Positions 38,219-50,412 of a stretch of DNA of 64,000 bases are shown here, one piece after another. The stretch comes from Microstegium vimineum (taxonomy: Eukaryota; Streptophyta; Magnoliopsida; Poales; Poaceae). The position numbers were made by a program, and so were the translations under genes. The notes beneath the pieces are model-generated. The model had not been told where the DNA came from. It worked only from the letters and a program-made list of their open reading frames with translations, and ran no database searches. Location of the stretch: assembly GCA_022036555.1 (NCBI GenBank), contig CM039124.1:54962456-55026455 (forward strand). Reading direction: 5' to 3'. Within the stretch, counting starts at the first letter, position 1. Every line of letters begins with the position of its first letter.

Positions 38219-38645
38219 TAACAAACCATAGACACGGTAGAAATTCACCCTAAGTTGCGAACACACTCCAGTATTGAGGGGAGGTGCTTCAGTCAGCCGG
38301 TGCATGTCACTCGACCCAAGTATAGAAATGCATCATTTTAAGCTGTTTCATTCATTCCTCCTATCTGAACATCTACATGTCTGAGTGTCCTGCTGACATG
38401 GATGCTGCTTTAAATTGTTCACATCCGAACTCTAAATCGGACCGACCATGTCTATTTCGATCGTTTGGTTGAGAGCTCAATCATGGTGAACTCAAAATCT
38501 ACAGTTTGGCTTCATCCTCTTGGTTCAAGCAGTTACTTTTATCTTTCTTCTTCCGGTTTTGTTCTGAGCTATTTGGGCTTTTGAGTGTCAACAGCGGGGA
38601 GCCCTACGAGTGGGTTTGGGCTGAGAGTCTGGTCCAGCCAGTTTA
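38219..38645. other. Intergenic spacer
   Basis: No ORF, repeat or RNA gene supported. Confidence 0.4.
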
Positions 38646-38882
38646 GGTCCTGTTTGGATGCACTAACTAAACTTTAGCTAGCTAAATTTAGCTGTCATGT
38701 ATCTAAACAGGTTAGCTAAAACTCTAACTAAAGTTTAACTGGTTTTAGCTACTTCAACATATCTAAAGTTAGCTAAAGTTTAGTTGAGTCTATTAGCTGG
38801 TGCATCCAAACACCTAGCTAAAGTTTAGCTACGAGATTTTTTAGATTTAACTCTGAAATTTTAGCTAGCTAAATTTTAGCCC
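38646..38882. mobile_element. MITE with TTTAGCTAGCTAAA repeats
   Basis: It starts GGTCCTGTTTGGATGCAC and contains many TAGCTAAA / TTTAGCTA motifs in both orientations, so nearly the whole 237 bases can fold on itself; an internal ...GTGCATCCAAAC... inverted copy of the left end lies at 38,801-38,812. It lies about 350 bases upstream of the LRR-kinase start codon and may overlap its promoter. Confidence 0.55.
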
Positions 38883-39229
38883 GTATCGCTTCCCGAACCG
38901 GACCAGCGGTTCATCGCACACGAGACCGCGGTGTCGAACTAGTAGGAAACGCGTCCCAACTCCCAGTCCGACGACTGCGAAGTGCGAACTCTCGCCAGTC
39001 ACCAGGCTCGGCTTCGAGGTTCGTTCTTCCCCATCTGGCGACTCGGGCTCCGCGTCCCCCACCACGCGCCCCCTTCCTCTTTTTTTTTTCCCCCTTTTTT
39101 ACAAACAAAAACTTCTTATTCCCACCACCGTCTCTTCGGTGCTCGTTCCCCCTCTTTCTCGCGCCCGTACGAAACCCTAGGCTCCGCCGCCCAAAACCTC
39201 GCCACCGCGCCGCCGTCGGGCGGCGCCCC

Positions 39230-42200
39230 ATGGCCCCGGCCTTCTCCGTCCCTGACGCAGAAGACCTCCCGGCCCGCAGATCCGACGCCTCCGACGTCGC
39301 AGGCAACGTCTGGGACCTCGCCACGCTCCCCACGCCCCCCGCCGGCGGCGGCCGCGAGATATACGTCTACCGCAACACGTTCAACCTCGTCCCGCGCTCA
39401 ATTGGCGGCGGAGCCGGCGGCCTCAGGTCGCTCAAGTTCTTCGGCAACGATGTGGAGGTGCTACCCGCGGATGCTGGGGGCGAGCTGGACGGGCTCGAGA
39501 GCCTCCAGGTCAAGGTGTCCGCGCCCAGGGTCTCAGGGGCGCCGCTCCGTCGGATGCAGGCTCTCAAGGAGCTCGAGCTCTCAATGGTGCCGCCCAGGCC
39601 GTCCTCTTGCTCCATACTGGCGGAGGTTGCCGGGCTCAAGTGCCTCACGAAGCTCACCATTAGCCATTTCTCAGTAAGGTATGTGCAAAACCACAAATTC
39701 AATTCCCCGTGCCTGCCTTTTGTGTGTGTGTGTGTCGCGGGGGGGGGGGGGGGGGGGCACGTTTTCTACTAAGTATTCAATTCAATTAAGTTACTTCTTG
39801 ATGACCGTAGGGGAAATGGTGTGCATGACTATGCTTGGATGGGTAACCATGATTAGTAACGCCTTTTGGTTAGGCTGACTTTCTCTGTGCTAGGTAGCTT
39901 CTGTTAACTGTGATTTCTTTTGTCAAGTCTTAATTTAGGTTGACAGAATGTTGTCGTGCATATGTTTTTTTTTACTTTTTTTCTGTCATGATTTCAATTC
40001 CATTTGTTTACTATTCAGTTCATCACAGTACAAAATTACTGAATCATGGATAGCTGCTATTTGTATTTCAAATACACTAGAATGCATGTGCATTATTAAT
40101 GTGCTTCATTGCTTCAGTGGTGGTGGTGCACCCATTGGCTTTGTGTTGGAGTTTAATTAAGATGGTTGCTTTCTGTAGAATCACCATAACTTCCCTTATT
40201 GCTGAAAATATACTGGAAGTTATGTACAGCGTGGAACCTTTAAATTGCTGAATCACTGTTAGAGTCGTCAAGTGACTCCATGAATTTCATCTGTCTGGGG
40301 GGATGTGGACATAGGTTCTCTTAGTTTCTGGAGTGCAAATACTTATGTGCTGGTGTTTCAGACCAGTTGGGTAGCAACTTTTAGGGCGTGTTTGGATGCA
40401 TGCATCCGACTAGCTTGCACCCCGCCAGCCTAAAGCCTATAGGAGAAGAATGTTTGGTTGGCTTGCTCTGCTATTCCGTGCTGCATCCGCCCATGCAGAA
40501 ATACACCTGCATCTAGGCCATTTTGGCCATCGCTCCCGGGCCAAGGCCCTGCGGATGCAAGATGATATGGAGAGGCCGACGTGTCAGTCACACACCGCAA
40601 AAAGCACAAGACACCGCGCATCGAGTCCCATTGCAAAAAGCACGAGACACCGTGCCTCTACCGGTCCACCCCCTAACAAGCACAAGCACCGAGCGGATGC
40701 GGGTCCGCCACCACACGTGCCTCTGCCGGTTCGCCCCTGGCGAGCTCAGCACCAAGCGGATGCGGCTCCACCAGTCCACCACCACGCGCTTGCCGCGGCC
40801 CCATTGCACGGGAGCAAGGCATCGCCCCAGCGGCCCTCCGCACGTCGTCGCCGCTCCAGCGACCCTTAGCGTGCCTCCTCTAGTCACCTCCACGGTGCCT
40901 TCTCCGTTTCTCTTGCAGCTCACCACCGCACCGTTCTAGATCCAGTTCGACGAGTCAGCCATAAGTTTGTGGGTTTCAGAGAACCCGTCGGCTTTCGGGT
41001 ACCCGATGGGTTTGGGGGCTGGAGCGGATCTTCCCCCGTTCCAGTGTTCGGGTTTCGTTGTTGGGTGCGAGTTCGCACCCGCCCCGAACCCGCCTTGTTG
41101 CTATCTCTAATGCAGAATATACGATGCAACCCCCATGTGGTGACCAAACACACCCTTAGGCTTTTAGCAACAGTGTGTTTGGTGTTTTTTTTTTTGGGGT
41201 GTGTGTGTTGGGGGGGGGGGGGGTTGTGTGGTGGAGGTGTGGATAGGTAGGGTGGAACTGTCCTCAGGAGAGACTATTCTCCTAAAATTTTGTCCTTTAA
41301 AAACAGAAGGTACCGACCGTTCCCTGTTGACACTGTTGTCCTCCGTTATTGCATGTTTCCTTCCTCCTGCTTCGTGTTGTTTTTCCTCCCTGCATGCCGT
41401 TGGCAGGTTAGCCGGCAGCCGTGCCACCCTTGCATGCGGTTGGGCTGGCTGTGCGCCACCCCCCATGTCCCCACCCCTCCACATGCACACAGTAGGCGAA
41501 GCAGCACTGGCAAGGGAGGGTAGCCTCTGGGGTAGTGACACCTCTGCACCAGCGAGGGAGAGCGACTGTGCCTGACGGAGCTGCTTCACCAAGCAGGGCC
41601 ATCAATTGTGGACACAGATGCTACTCTGGCTATATGGGCATGGATGTGCTCTTTTTTTTATATGAATGTGCTCTGATTTGGAGGGGAAAGGACGAAGAAT
41701 TGGGAAAATGGGTATCACACGTGGGCCCACCTTGACGGTTGCTAACTGATGCAAAATGACCATCCACCCTATTCTTTTCCGTCCCTCATACCAAACACAA
41801 AGCATGGTGTCATGGGCAGCCAATAGGCCCAATAGGCCCAAGAGTCAATAGCTTAGCCACCAAGTTAGGTTTAGGGTCGATCCCACACCTGTCATTGGGA
41901 AGGAAGCCAGGAATAATGAAGAAACAATTTTAGTCTCCCTCAATCTGCCAAGCTCTTGGCAAAGCATAAGGCCTAGTTATCTCAAAATACCATCAACATG
42001 CCCTCACCCTAGCCCTCGTTCCTCGCGCCCTAACTACTGAGCTATCATACATAACATCTGGTATCACGATCCAGACATTTATCCATCTCGCCGCCGCCGC
42101 AAACCCGCACCAATTCCGCCCCATCCTCCATCGAGTCGTCGCTGTCGCATTCAGCCACCACCCCGACACTAAACTTCGTTGTGCCAATTGCCTCGATGGA

Positions 42201-45200
42201 TTTTCCTAAATTTGATTTGTCAACCAATGCGAGTCCTACTTCAACCGGGAGTGTATCATGGAGGAAGAAAAGGTATGGATTGCTTCCCGTAATTTGGAAG
42301 ATGGCGCCTGGATGTGGCTCCTCCAAGTCCAGCGGGATGAGGGCACCCCGGCGTGCCGCCGCTTCACCAAGCTCCTACACCTACACTTCGAATCACCCTC
42401 ACGCGCAACGACATTTCACACATCTTTGCTGATGTGTTCACATAGCTAGATCGCCTAAAGGCGTTGCTTAAGGTGGAGGAACGTGAACGCCTGGCGGTAG
42501 TACGTCTACAGGCAACAACACGTGGACTCATGGCACGCCGACGGATGCAGGCTCTCCACGGGCAGAAGTGTCTGCCTGTTATCTCCAGGGCCATCATGTG
42601 CCCATCATCAGAGGAGCAGGCATTGGTGCGCCTGCAAGCCACAGGGCGAGGTTTCCTTGCCCGACGGATGGTGCGGAAGATCCGCATGCTGCTCGGTTCG
42701 TCGATGCTCCAAATCGTAGCCTGCGCGTTCAACCACCCGGTCTCGTTTGTATTATGCACCTCCTATAGAAGTAGAGATCTAGGTATGCACCCGACCTGCA
42801 CAGCCAAGTGTGGTCATTTTTGCACCTGCCTTGGTGCTGGACAAATCCAGCGTAAGAGCCTGCCGGTACATCTTCCGCCCCTCATCCAACATGAAGCCAG
42901 CAGTTCGGCTCTTTCCATGGGATCCAGGAGGACATAGTTGTAGTCCAAATTTATTAAATATTTTAGTCCCAAATTTCTTTCAAATTTTTGTCATAAATAA
43001 AAAAGTAAGTCGAGATGTAAAAGGCTTAACCTATCCAGCTCGAGGGCGAGCTGGTTCTCCGAGGGTTGGGGAGATGTCATGGGCAGCCAACAGGCTGCCG
43101 CCGGCCCAATAGGCCCAAGAGTCAATAGCTTAGCCACCAAGTTAGGTCAAGAGTGCTTAGCCACCAAGTTAGGTTTATGGTTGATCCCCTCTCTATATAG
43201 AGAGGCACGCCTGTCATTTGGAAGGAAGCAAGGAATAATGAAGAAACAATTCTAGTCTCCCTCAATCTCTCAGGCTCTTGGCAAAGCATAAGGCCTCTAG
43301 TTATGTCAAAATACCATCAACATACCCTCACCCTAGCCCTTGTTCCTCGCGCCCTAACTACTAAGCTATCATACATAACACATGGTTGACCCCTTCTCTA
43401 CAACCAAACATGGAGATGTGAAAACTCTTCTTCCAAACAAGCAACGGATTGAGCAACTAGCGCGAAAGCCGTTGCGCCCACGCGCATACGTTTTCTTGCT
43501 CGGTTAAAGGAATATGCACAGGAAATCAAGCAAATCAAAAGCAAGTGTCTTACAAATAGAGTAGTGAATCGGGTACATCTGCGCTAGGGTCAATCTTCTT
43601 GAGCGTTGAGTCATTCTACTACTATCAGGAAGGAGAAGGGTAAATCCGTTTTGGAGCTTGGCGCTGGGTTGTAGAAGAAAGTCAATGACAAAGTACTCTA
43701 CGAAACTCTGTGAACCTAACTCAATTCTGAATAATGAAGAAGAACCACTTTATTGACTGCAGTCGACTGAGACAGTCAAAGCGTAAACTCATGGGGAAGT
43801 AAACTTCTACTACTAGAGAAAAGAGGATAGCCATCTGAAACACTCTTCTTTGTTCAGTGCTTGACTTGAAACTACTGCCTCTTGGGAAGATATTCAACTA
43901 TTGGTTGTTCTACACTGTTTGACCAGAGAGGGTGAGTCCTTCACGCAGAATTGTCCCCTTCAAACTCTTATCAATATTGGCTGTCAACTAGACTATATAG
44001 CAATAGCAGGATTTTATTGTTCTTACTAATCATAGGACATCTAGAGCATCAGAACCAAGTCATACCAACTTGAAGGTGGGATTCTTTTTACTGCACATAG
44101 GCGATGTAGACATAGATGCTAAGCATTTCTTCTCCTATATGTCTACAAAATAGACAACTTCTACTTGATCAGATAGAAAGCACCCGCTTCCACAACCAGC
44201 TTGCACCAGATCATCCTATCAACTAGACACAAGGAAGATTTAGACTAGGGCTTGTGACTAAGGCTTGCTTATGCTTAGGTAATTTTCATTGTTTAGGATT
44301 AGTATGTTTTTTCGAAGGAGTTCTTATAGCTGTACAGTAGGACTGTAGGAATTGGGAGTATTAAGTAGTGAAGCTTAGGAATAGGTTATTGCTTTGATCT
44401 AATAATGTAGTAAAGTAGAAAAGAATTACTAGGTAAAGCAGCTCCTTACCTTATGTGTAAAGTAAGGGTTGGTAAAGTCTCAGCAAACAGCGATAAGAGG
44501 AAATTTCCAATAGGTCATTGGGCAAGCAATGTATTGGCATTTTTTACAGTTGTGAAAGCATAACTTCATTTTTCCCACCCCAGAAAACTGGGGCAACGCT
44601 GTTTTTTCCCACCTCATCCCCAAAACAAACACAACTTTACTAATTGAATGCCAATACTATGTTTTATGAACACACTGATGTTTCTAGCCATTTAGGCAGC
44701 ACCTTTACTAAATGAGCACCAGTGCTATGTGACATGAACAGTGGTAGAATTGCTTTTGCTTTTTTTTTTTGAGAATTGCTTTTGCTGAACTTCTGATTCT
44801 TTGATGCATTATACTTGCATCCCTCATACTTTTTTTTTTGTAGGAACCAAGTTTTGTTGAGGTTTTCCCCCCTTTTTTTTTTCTACTAGTGCCATTTTTG
44901 TGATATCTGCAGTCAAACTTTGATCATTTATGAATATTTAGAATGGACACATGAAAATTTTATAGGTAGATTCAACTTGAAATTACTTCCCCTTCATTAA
45001 AGTTTTAGTAGGTTACAAATCAATTGACATAGCTGATGTCTTTGGGAACCGTGATTGTGGCATATGTGTGCTGCTTTAATGATTGGAGTAGTTAACTGAA
45101 TTGCCTTGTTGTATGAGTTACTCTTTTGAGCTTTGACTGATTGTTATCCATGCCACAATGTACAGGTACCTCCCTCCTGAGATTAGTTCCCTCAAGAAGC

Positions 45201-48200
45201 TTCAAGAACTTGACCTCTCTTTCAACAAATTGAAGAACTTGCCTAATTGTATAATTGAGTTGAGTGCGTTGAAGTTCCTCAAAGTGACCAATAATAAGTT
45301 GGTGGATGTACCCTCGGGAATCTCCTCTTTGAGATGCCTTGAGAGCCTTGACTTATCAAACAACAGATTGACTTCTATTGGTTCCGTTAAACTTATTTCT
45401 ATGCTTACGCTGCAGTATTTAAACCTTCAGGTATTTTCTCTATCCGCTATGCCTCATCTCTTGAGTAAAATTACATGTTTCTTCTTTATTTGCTATATTC
45501 TAACTGTTCTAACATCTATTCTACTATCTATACTAGTGTTTTCGCTGTACTTGTTTTTATGTGGTTCAATATAGCAATGTGTATCCATTTAAATCTGTTG
45601 AAAATTTAAGGGCAGATGTGTTGGAGGTATTTAGCCCAAAAATAAAGCAAGTGTCGATTCTATGGGGAGCGGAAGGGGTCACTTGTTTTGTGCTAATGAT
45701 GTTATGCTTACTCATTGGTGCTATTTATTTTATCATGGATGCTATTTTTATAAATTCAATTATCATACATTGACATTTTGTTTTCTGTTTCAAGTTTAAT
45801 AGGCTCTCCCATTCCTATGTAATTCCTTCATGGATATGCTGTGACATGAGGGGAAACGTTGAAAATGCTATAAAGGGTTGCAAGCTGAAGTACACAGGTG
45901 TAGCAGGCATGAATAGCTTAACAGATTCTAGTACTTCGAGTCGTGCTTGCGACAATGCCCTTTTATGCTTACAACCAGAAGCTTCCCCAAATTTGAAACA
46001 CCACGCCCCACAGAAAATGAAGGGCTGGAAGAGACGGGATTGCCTGCAACAACGAGCTCGCCAGGAACGTCTGGAGTCGAGCAGGAGCAAGCTCAATGAA
46101 AAATACATAGATGAAATGGCTGTGACCATGGCTGAAGATGAATGCCCTTCTAGTTTGCATGATATGGGAAACAAGCTAGGCATCAGAACAATTGATGAAG
46201 AAACTTCAGTGCAGGATTCGCTGAAAGAAACGATTTCTATATCTGAAGATGTATCTTCAATAGTTGACGATGACTTGGATGGGCTTACAAAGGATAGTGG
46301 CATGATGGTACAGGATCACTATGATGAGGAGAAACCTGGATTCAATATGAGAGGTTATGATGATGACAATTCTTGTATCAGTGGGGAGCCTGCTTGTTTC
46401 AGCAGAGGCAGGATCAGCGTTGAAAATGAACTAGATGATACAGCTTCATCTGCCTATGATGTTGGTGAGACTGCTCGTGACAATCCTTCAGTGCCATCCA
46501 AGTTTGCTTTAAAATCTAAAAGGCACCCTGATATGGACAGCAATCCTAAACCAAGCAAATGCCCTCGACCAATTGATGAACGCTCAAAACTTTCATATAA
46601 ATACAGTGTGGAATCATTTTGCAGCATAGATGACCATCTACCAGATGGTTTCTATGACGCAGGCCGAGATATGCCTTTCATGTCATTAGAGGAGTATGAA
46701 AGGAGTCTTGGGCTGTATGCACGGGAGGTTATTCTCATAGACAGGTTAGTGCCCTTACTATCCACATGGGGCTGTCTGCATTCTTTTCCATGCTGTATGT
46801 TCTAATACTTCTTTTGTTTTGCTTAGAGAACAAGATGAAGAATTGGATACAATTGCCTCTTCTGCACAATTGCTGTTATCTAGTTTGGCAAGGCCAAGCT
46901 CTTTTGAAATGGAGGAAGATGCAGGCCATGATTTACTGAGGGCATCAGTGCTCGCGTTGTTTGTTTCTGACTGCTTTGGTGGTTGTGACCGAAGCGCTTC
47001 TCTTGGGAGAACACGGAGGGCTATTGTTAGCTTTAGGAAGGAGCAGCCTTTTGTTTGTACTTGTTCTGCTGGGAACTTGGTGAGAACAATGAAGCTTCTA
47101 AGCAGACTAATACTCTTTCTGGGCACTTTGATGTTACTGGTCTGTGTAATAGATCAATACATCTCATCAAGGAAAGAAGAAACTCGGGTATTGTACCTAT
47201 AGGTTCACTGCAATTTGGTGTTTGTAGGCACCGAGCTGTCCTAATGAAGGTAGTTCCCTGTTCCCTATAGCAGCATCCGTTCAGTATTTGTACTTTGACA
47301 TTCTGTATTTGCACTTTGAAGTTTGAAAAGTGCAACTATATGCTTTGCAGTATTTGTGTGACCGGGCGGATCCTCCAATTCCTTGTGAGCTTGTGAGGGG
47401 CCATCTTGACTATACACCTCATGCTTGGAACGTTGTTCCTGTTAGAAAAGGGAACGGCTGGGTAAGGATGATTGTTGATGCTTGTTACCCCACCAACATA
47501 AAGGAAGAGACAGATCCAGAGTACTTTTGCAGGTCAGCAGCTTGTGATCTTATATTCCTAGCAGAAATCATTGTAGATTCCCTTTTTTTTTCCATTCTTT
47601 GTGCATGTTTTGTTTATATGGAGTGCACCTGCAATAAGAACTGCACCATGCTTGCCCTATCTCATGGTCAATATTGCGTTAGCAATGTTTCAGCATATGC
47701 TAATATTGTGTTTGTGTCTGGCATAAAGACTGGCCTACAAAATGCCACATCACACATTTCTAAAACAGCTAATTTCCTGTTTTTAGCTTCTGTTTATATC
47801 TTCTGTAGTTTCATTGTGATTTAGATGCAGAAGGTGAACATGTGAAATGAAATACTATTATGTCCACATATTATGAAAAGAACAGTATTGTAAAACATCG
47901 TATTGTACACTCTACCTTACTTCGCATTCTATTTATGATATGGTCCCTGATGCTGCCAACAAGTTGGTAGTCCTATCTTTATCTGTTCGTCTGCCTGTAC
48001 AATTTTCAGTTAGAAAATTTATAGCAGCTAAGAAAATATCATAACTTTGTGGCATGGACTGACCGACTGAGCCCATTTTTTTTTTAATATATTTTCAATT
48101 CTTGATTTGGTTATTGCTGGTAGATATACTCTTTTAATCCTTTATTGTTTTGTTCACCTGATGGTAGGGGATCTTGTCTGCTGATCTAGTGTTGCATGCA

Positions 48201-50412
48201 CATTAATCTTGCTGTTTCAGGGAGGCGCTGGCACAAGTATTACATGCTACATACAGTTTCTTTCTGAATCCAAAATCATCATCTTATGTTTGATTAACCC
48301 ATTATTATCTCCGTGCTGTTTCAGGTATGTACCGCTCAGTCGACTTCAAATTGCACTCGATGATGAGGGGTATACTCCTCGGTGTTCCTTCCCATCTGTC
48401 TCATCATGCAAAGAAATTGAAGTTACAGCTTCTAGTTCTGTCTATCACTGTAAAATTGGTGCTGTTGATGCAGCTGCAAAGGTTTTTGTTCTTTCACTTT
48501 TTATTCTTTGTGCCTTCTGTGTGTTGTTTTTTGGTGTAGTTACTTGATTTTGTTGTCAATTGCAGATACGATATTTAGATACTCGTAGTGCCTCAAATGA
48601 TGAAATTAAACTTTTTGAATACAAGCTTCTTGGTGAAGTAAGGATGCTGGGTGCATTAAGGAAGCACAGATCCATAGTGGACATATATGGACACCAACTT
48701 TCATCTAAATGGGTTCAAGTCGACGGTGATAAAGAATACAGGATATTGCAGTCTATAATTTTAATGGAATATGTAAATGGAGGTTCTCTTAAGGTAAAAT
48801 CATTTATCATGCTTACAATTTTCTCCTGTATTGTTTCAATGTCAATTCAGATTTTCATTTGGTACTGTACCTGTTAATTTGTCATCAGGGATATTTGACA
48901 AAGCTACTGAAGGAGGGCAAAAAGTGTGTGCCCATTGATCTCGCAGTTTACATTGCTCGGGAAATTGCATGTGCATTGTTGGAGATGCACAAGAAGCTAG
49001 TTATTCACAGGGACATAAAAAGTGAGAATGTTTTGGTTGATCTGGATTCCAAGAGGAATGCTGGTCCACCCATTGTCAAACTCTCTGATTTTGACAGGTC
49101 CATTCCTTTTCATTCTTTATCCCATACATGCTGTATATCTCACCTTGGTACACACCCACCCAATGTTTGTGTTGGAACACCTTGTTGGATGGCTCCAGAG
49201 ATTGTTAAGGCCATGCATGAAAAACACCACTATGGACTGGTAAGAATTTGTTAGATAATTTTGATTTTGTTGTTTATTCATGCTTGTTGGTGAGTTTGGT
49301 GGTTATTTTGTTCTCAGCAACGAGCATTGTGAAATATTATATGGTTTCGTTAATTAAGCGTATAAAAACATCACTATTTGAAATATGTTCTGATCTGGGA
49401 ATCAATTATCTTGCAGTAACAAATTTATCCCTGAACTTGTGGAGACATATTCATACTTCAAACATTACTCTGACCTTAAAAAATATCACTGACCACTGTA
49501 ACTATCATGCAACCTGTGTGAATGCATGTCTGTTGGATTCACATTGCAAATCCACTTCAATTTTGGTAAATTGAGATCCATTTGAAATGAAGAACTGTAT
49601 TAGTATTAATACTATGTGCTCCCTCTATTCCAAATTGTAAGGTATTCCAAAAATCTTGGAGAGTCAAAGCATATCAATTTTGACCAAAATTACAAATAAA
49701 CTTATAAAGATTTATGACATCAAATACGTATACTGTGAAAATACAATTGATGAAAAATCTAATGGTACTTACTAGTTGATATCATAAATGTTTTATATTA
49801 TCATATAAGTTTAGTCAAACTTGAAATGCTTTTACTCTCCAAGATTTTTGGAATGACTTGTAATTTGGGATTGAAGGAGTACATAGTACAAAACTATTTA
49901 GTCAAACATTTACAAATCTACACTGTCCCAACTAAATCCCCAAGAGGTTCAGTTGGCTGATTAGATGTTTCTCGGATGCAGGAAGTAGATATCTGGTCAT
50001 TTGGATGTTTTCTATTGGAGATGCTCACGCTTCGGATGCCTTACCAGGGACTTCCTGACTTGGAAATATATGATCTGATACTGGTAAGACCCCTTCATAT
50101 CAGAAGTAAATTGCTGTTTTTGTAGTTGCTCTAGTGGTTACATATGAATGTATAACCATCTTCCTAATCCTGTCTTTTCAGAGGAAGAAACAGAGGCCAA
50201 GGCTAACTAAGGAATTAGAAGCATTCTGGACAATGGATGAACCAGCTACGAGGCTAAAATTAGGGATCACTTCTGATGCTCATGCAGATAAACTGAGACA
50301 TCTGATAGATCTCTTCTACCAGTGTACCAGAGGACATGCATCCAAGCGGCCCAAAGCTGAGCAAATTTACAACTCATTGTGCTCCTTGCCCACATGTTAC
50401 GACATGAGGTGA
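39230..50412 (+). CDS. LRR - EDR1-like - protein kinase fusion (type of Arabidopsis At1g04210), with one frame break
   Basis: Exons: 39230-39678, 45166-45430, 45795-46744, 46827-47249, 47351-47532, 48325-48481, 48566-48793, 48889-49239, 49982-50083, 50182-50412. Residues about 40-250 are leucine-rich repeats (e.g. LQELDLSFNKLKNLP). About 250-530 is a Ser/Asp-rich linker with a basic coiled stretch. About 530-760 is an EDR1/CTR1-type domain, with Cys688 (GVCRHRA), His720 (HAWNVV) and Asp739 (MIVDAC). About 765-1100 is the kinase: Lys809, HRDIKSEN (925-932), DFD (952-954) in place of DFG, and GTPCWMAPE. No signal peptide or membrane span, so intracellular. The exon total is 3,338 nt, one short of 1,113 codons; a one-base loss near 47,079 (GGGAACTTGGTGAG) accounts for it. 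Raf-like MAPKKK signalling is the likely role. Confidence 0.88.
39739..39757. repeat. Poly-G tract, 19 bases, after a (TG)n run
   Basis: TGTGTGTG...TCGC followed by 19 G in intron 1 of the LRR-kinase gene. Confidence 0.85.
40384..41155. mobile_element. PIF/Harbinger-type non-autonomous element with GC-rich cargo
   Basis: GGGCGTGTTTGG at 40384 and CCAAACACACCC ending at 41155 are inverted, and TTA lies directly outside both ends (40381-40383 and 41156-41158), the Harbinger target site. The 772-bp interior holds imperfect repeats around AAAAAGCACRAGACACCG and GAGCGGATGCGG and no recognisable transposase. It sits in intron 1 of the LRR-kinase gene. Confidence 0.75.
41210..41223. repeat. Poly-G tract, 14 bases
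   Basis: 14 G following a T11 run and a (GT)n stretch, inside intron 1. Confidence 0.8.
41818..43380 (+). mobile_element. Compact non-autonomous LTR retrotransposon
   Basis: The LTRs are 41818-42056 (239 bp) and 43075-43380 (306 bp); both start TGTCATGGGCAGCCAA and end ATACATAACA. The 5-base target duplication CATGG flanks the element at 41813-41817 and 43381-43385. A primer-binding site resembling initiator-Met tRNA (TGGTATCACGAT, 42059-42070) follows the left LTR, and a purine tract (GAGGGTTGGGGAGA) precedes the right LTR. The right LTR alone retains a TATA-like CTCTATATAGAG and a duplicated GCTTAGCCACCAAGTTAGGT block, so the LTRs have diverged. Total 1,563 bp, no polymerase. It sits in sense orientation in intron 1 of the LRR-kinase gene. 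Confidence 0.9.
42258..42937 (+). pseudogene. gag remnant with two IQ motifs inside the LTR element
   Basis: 42258-42449 reads as the characteristic gag stretch of plant retrotransposons (NLEDGAWMWLLQVQRDEG, then RRFTKLLHLHFESP, where intact elements have W..F...L..RFGPP). It is followed after a stop by 42464-42937, which contains LQATTRGLMAR and LQATGRGFLAR about 45 residues apart, both fitting the calmodulin-binding IQ pattern (hydrophobic-Q-x3-R-G-x3-R). No protease, integrase or reverse transcriptase is present. Description only; the reading is broken by stop codons. Confidence 0.6.
43386..45165. other. Remaining part of LRR-kinase intron 1
   Basis: Unique-looking AT-rich intron sequence with T-runs near 44,760 and 44,870; no ORF or repeat border supported. 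The acceptor CAG is at 45163-45165. Confidence 0.5.
49619..49880. mobile_element. Stowaway MITE in LRR-kinase intron 8
   Basis: CTCCCTCTATTCCAAATTG at the left and CAAATTACAAG-type right end (TTTGGGATTGAAGGAG) are inverted; the core with AATACAATTGATGAAAAATC is shared with the 37959 copy. It lies just upstream of the exon that encodes EVDIWSFG of the kinase. Confidence 0.8.
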
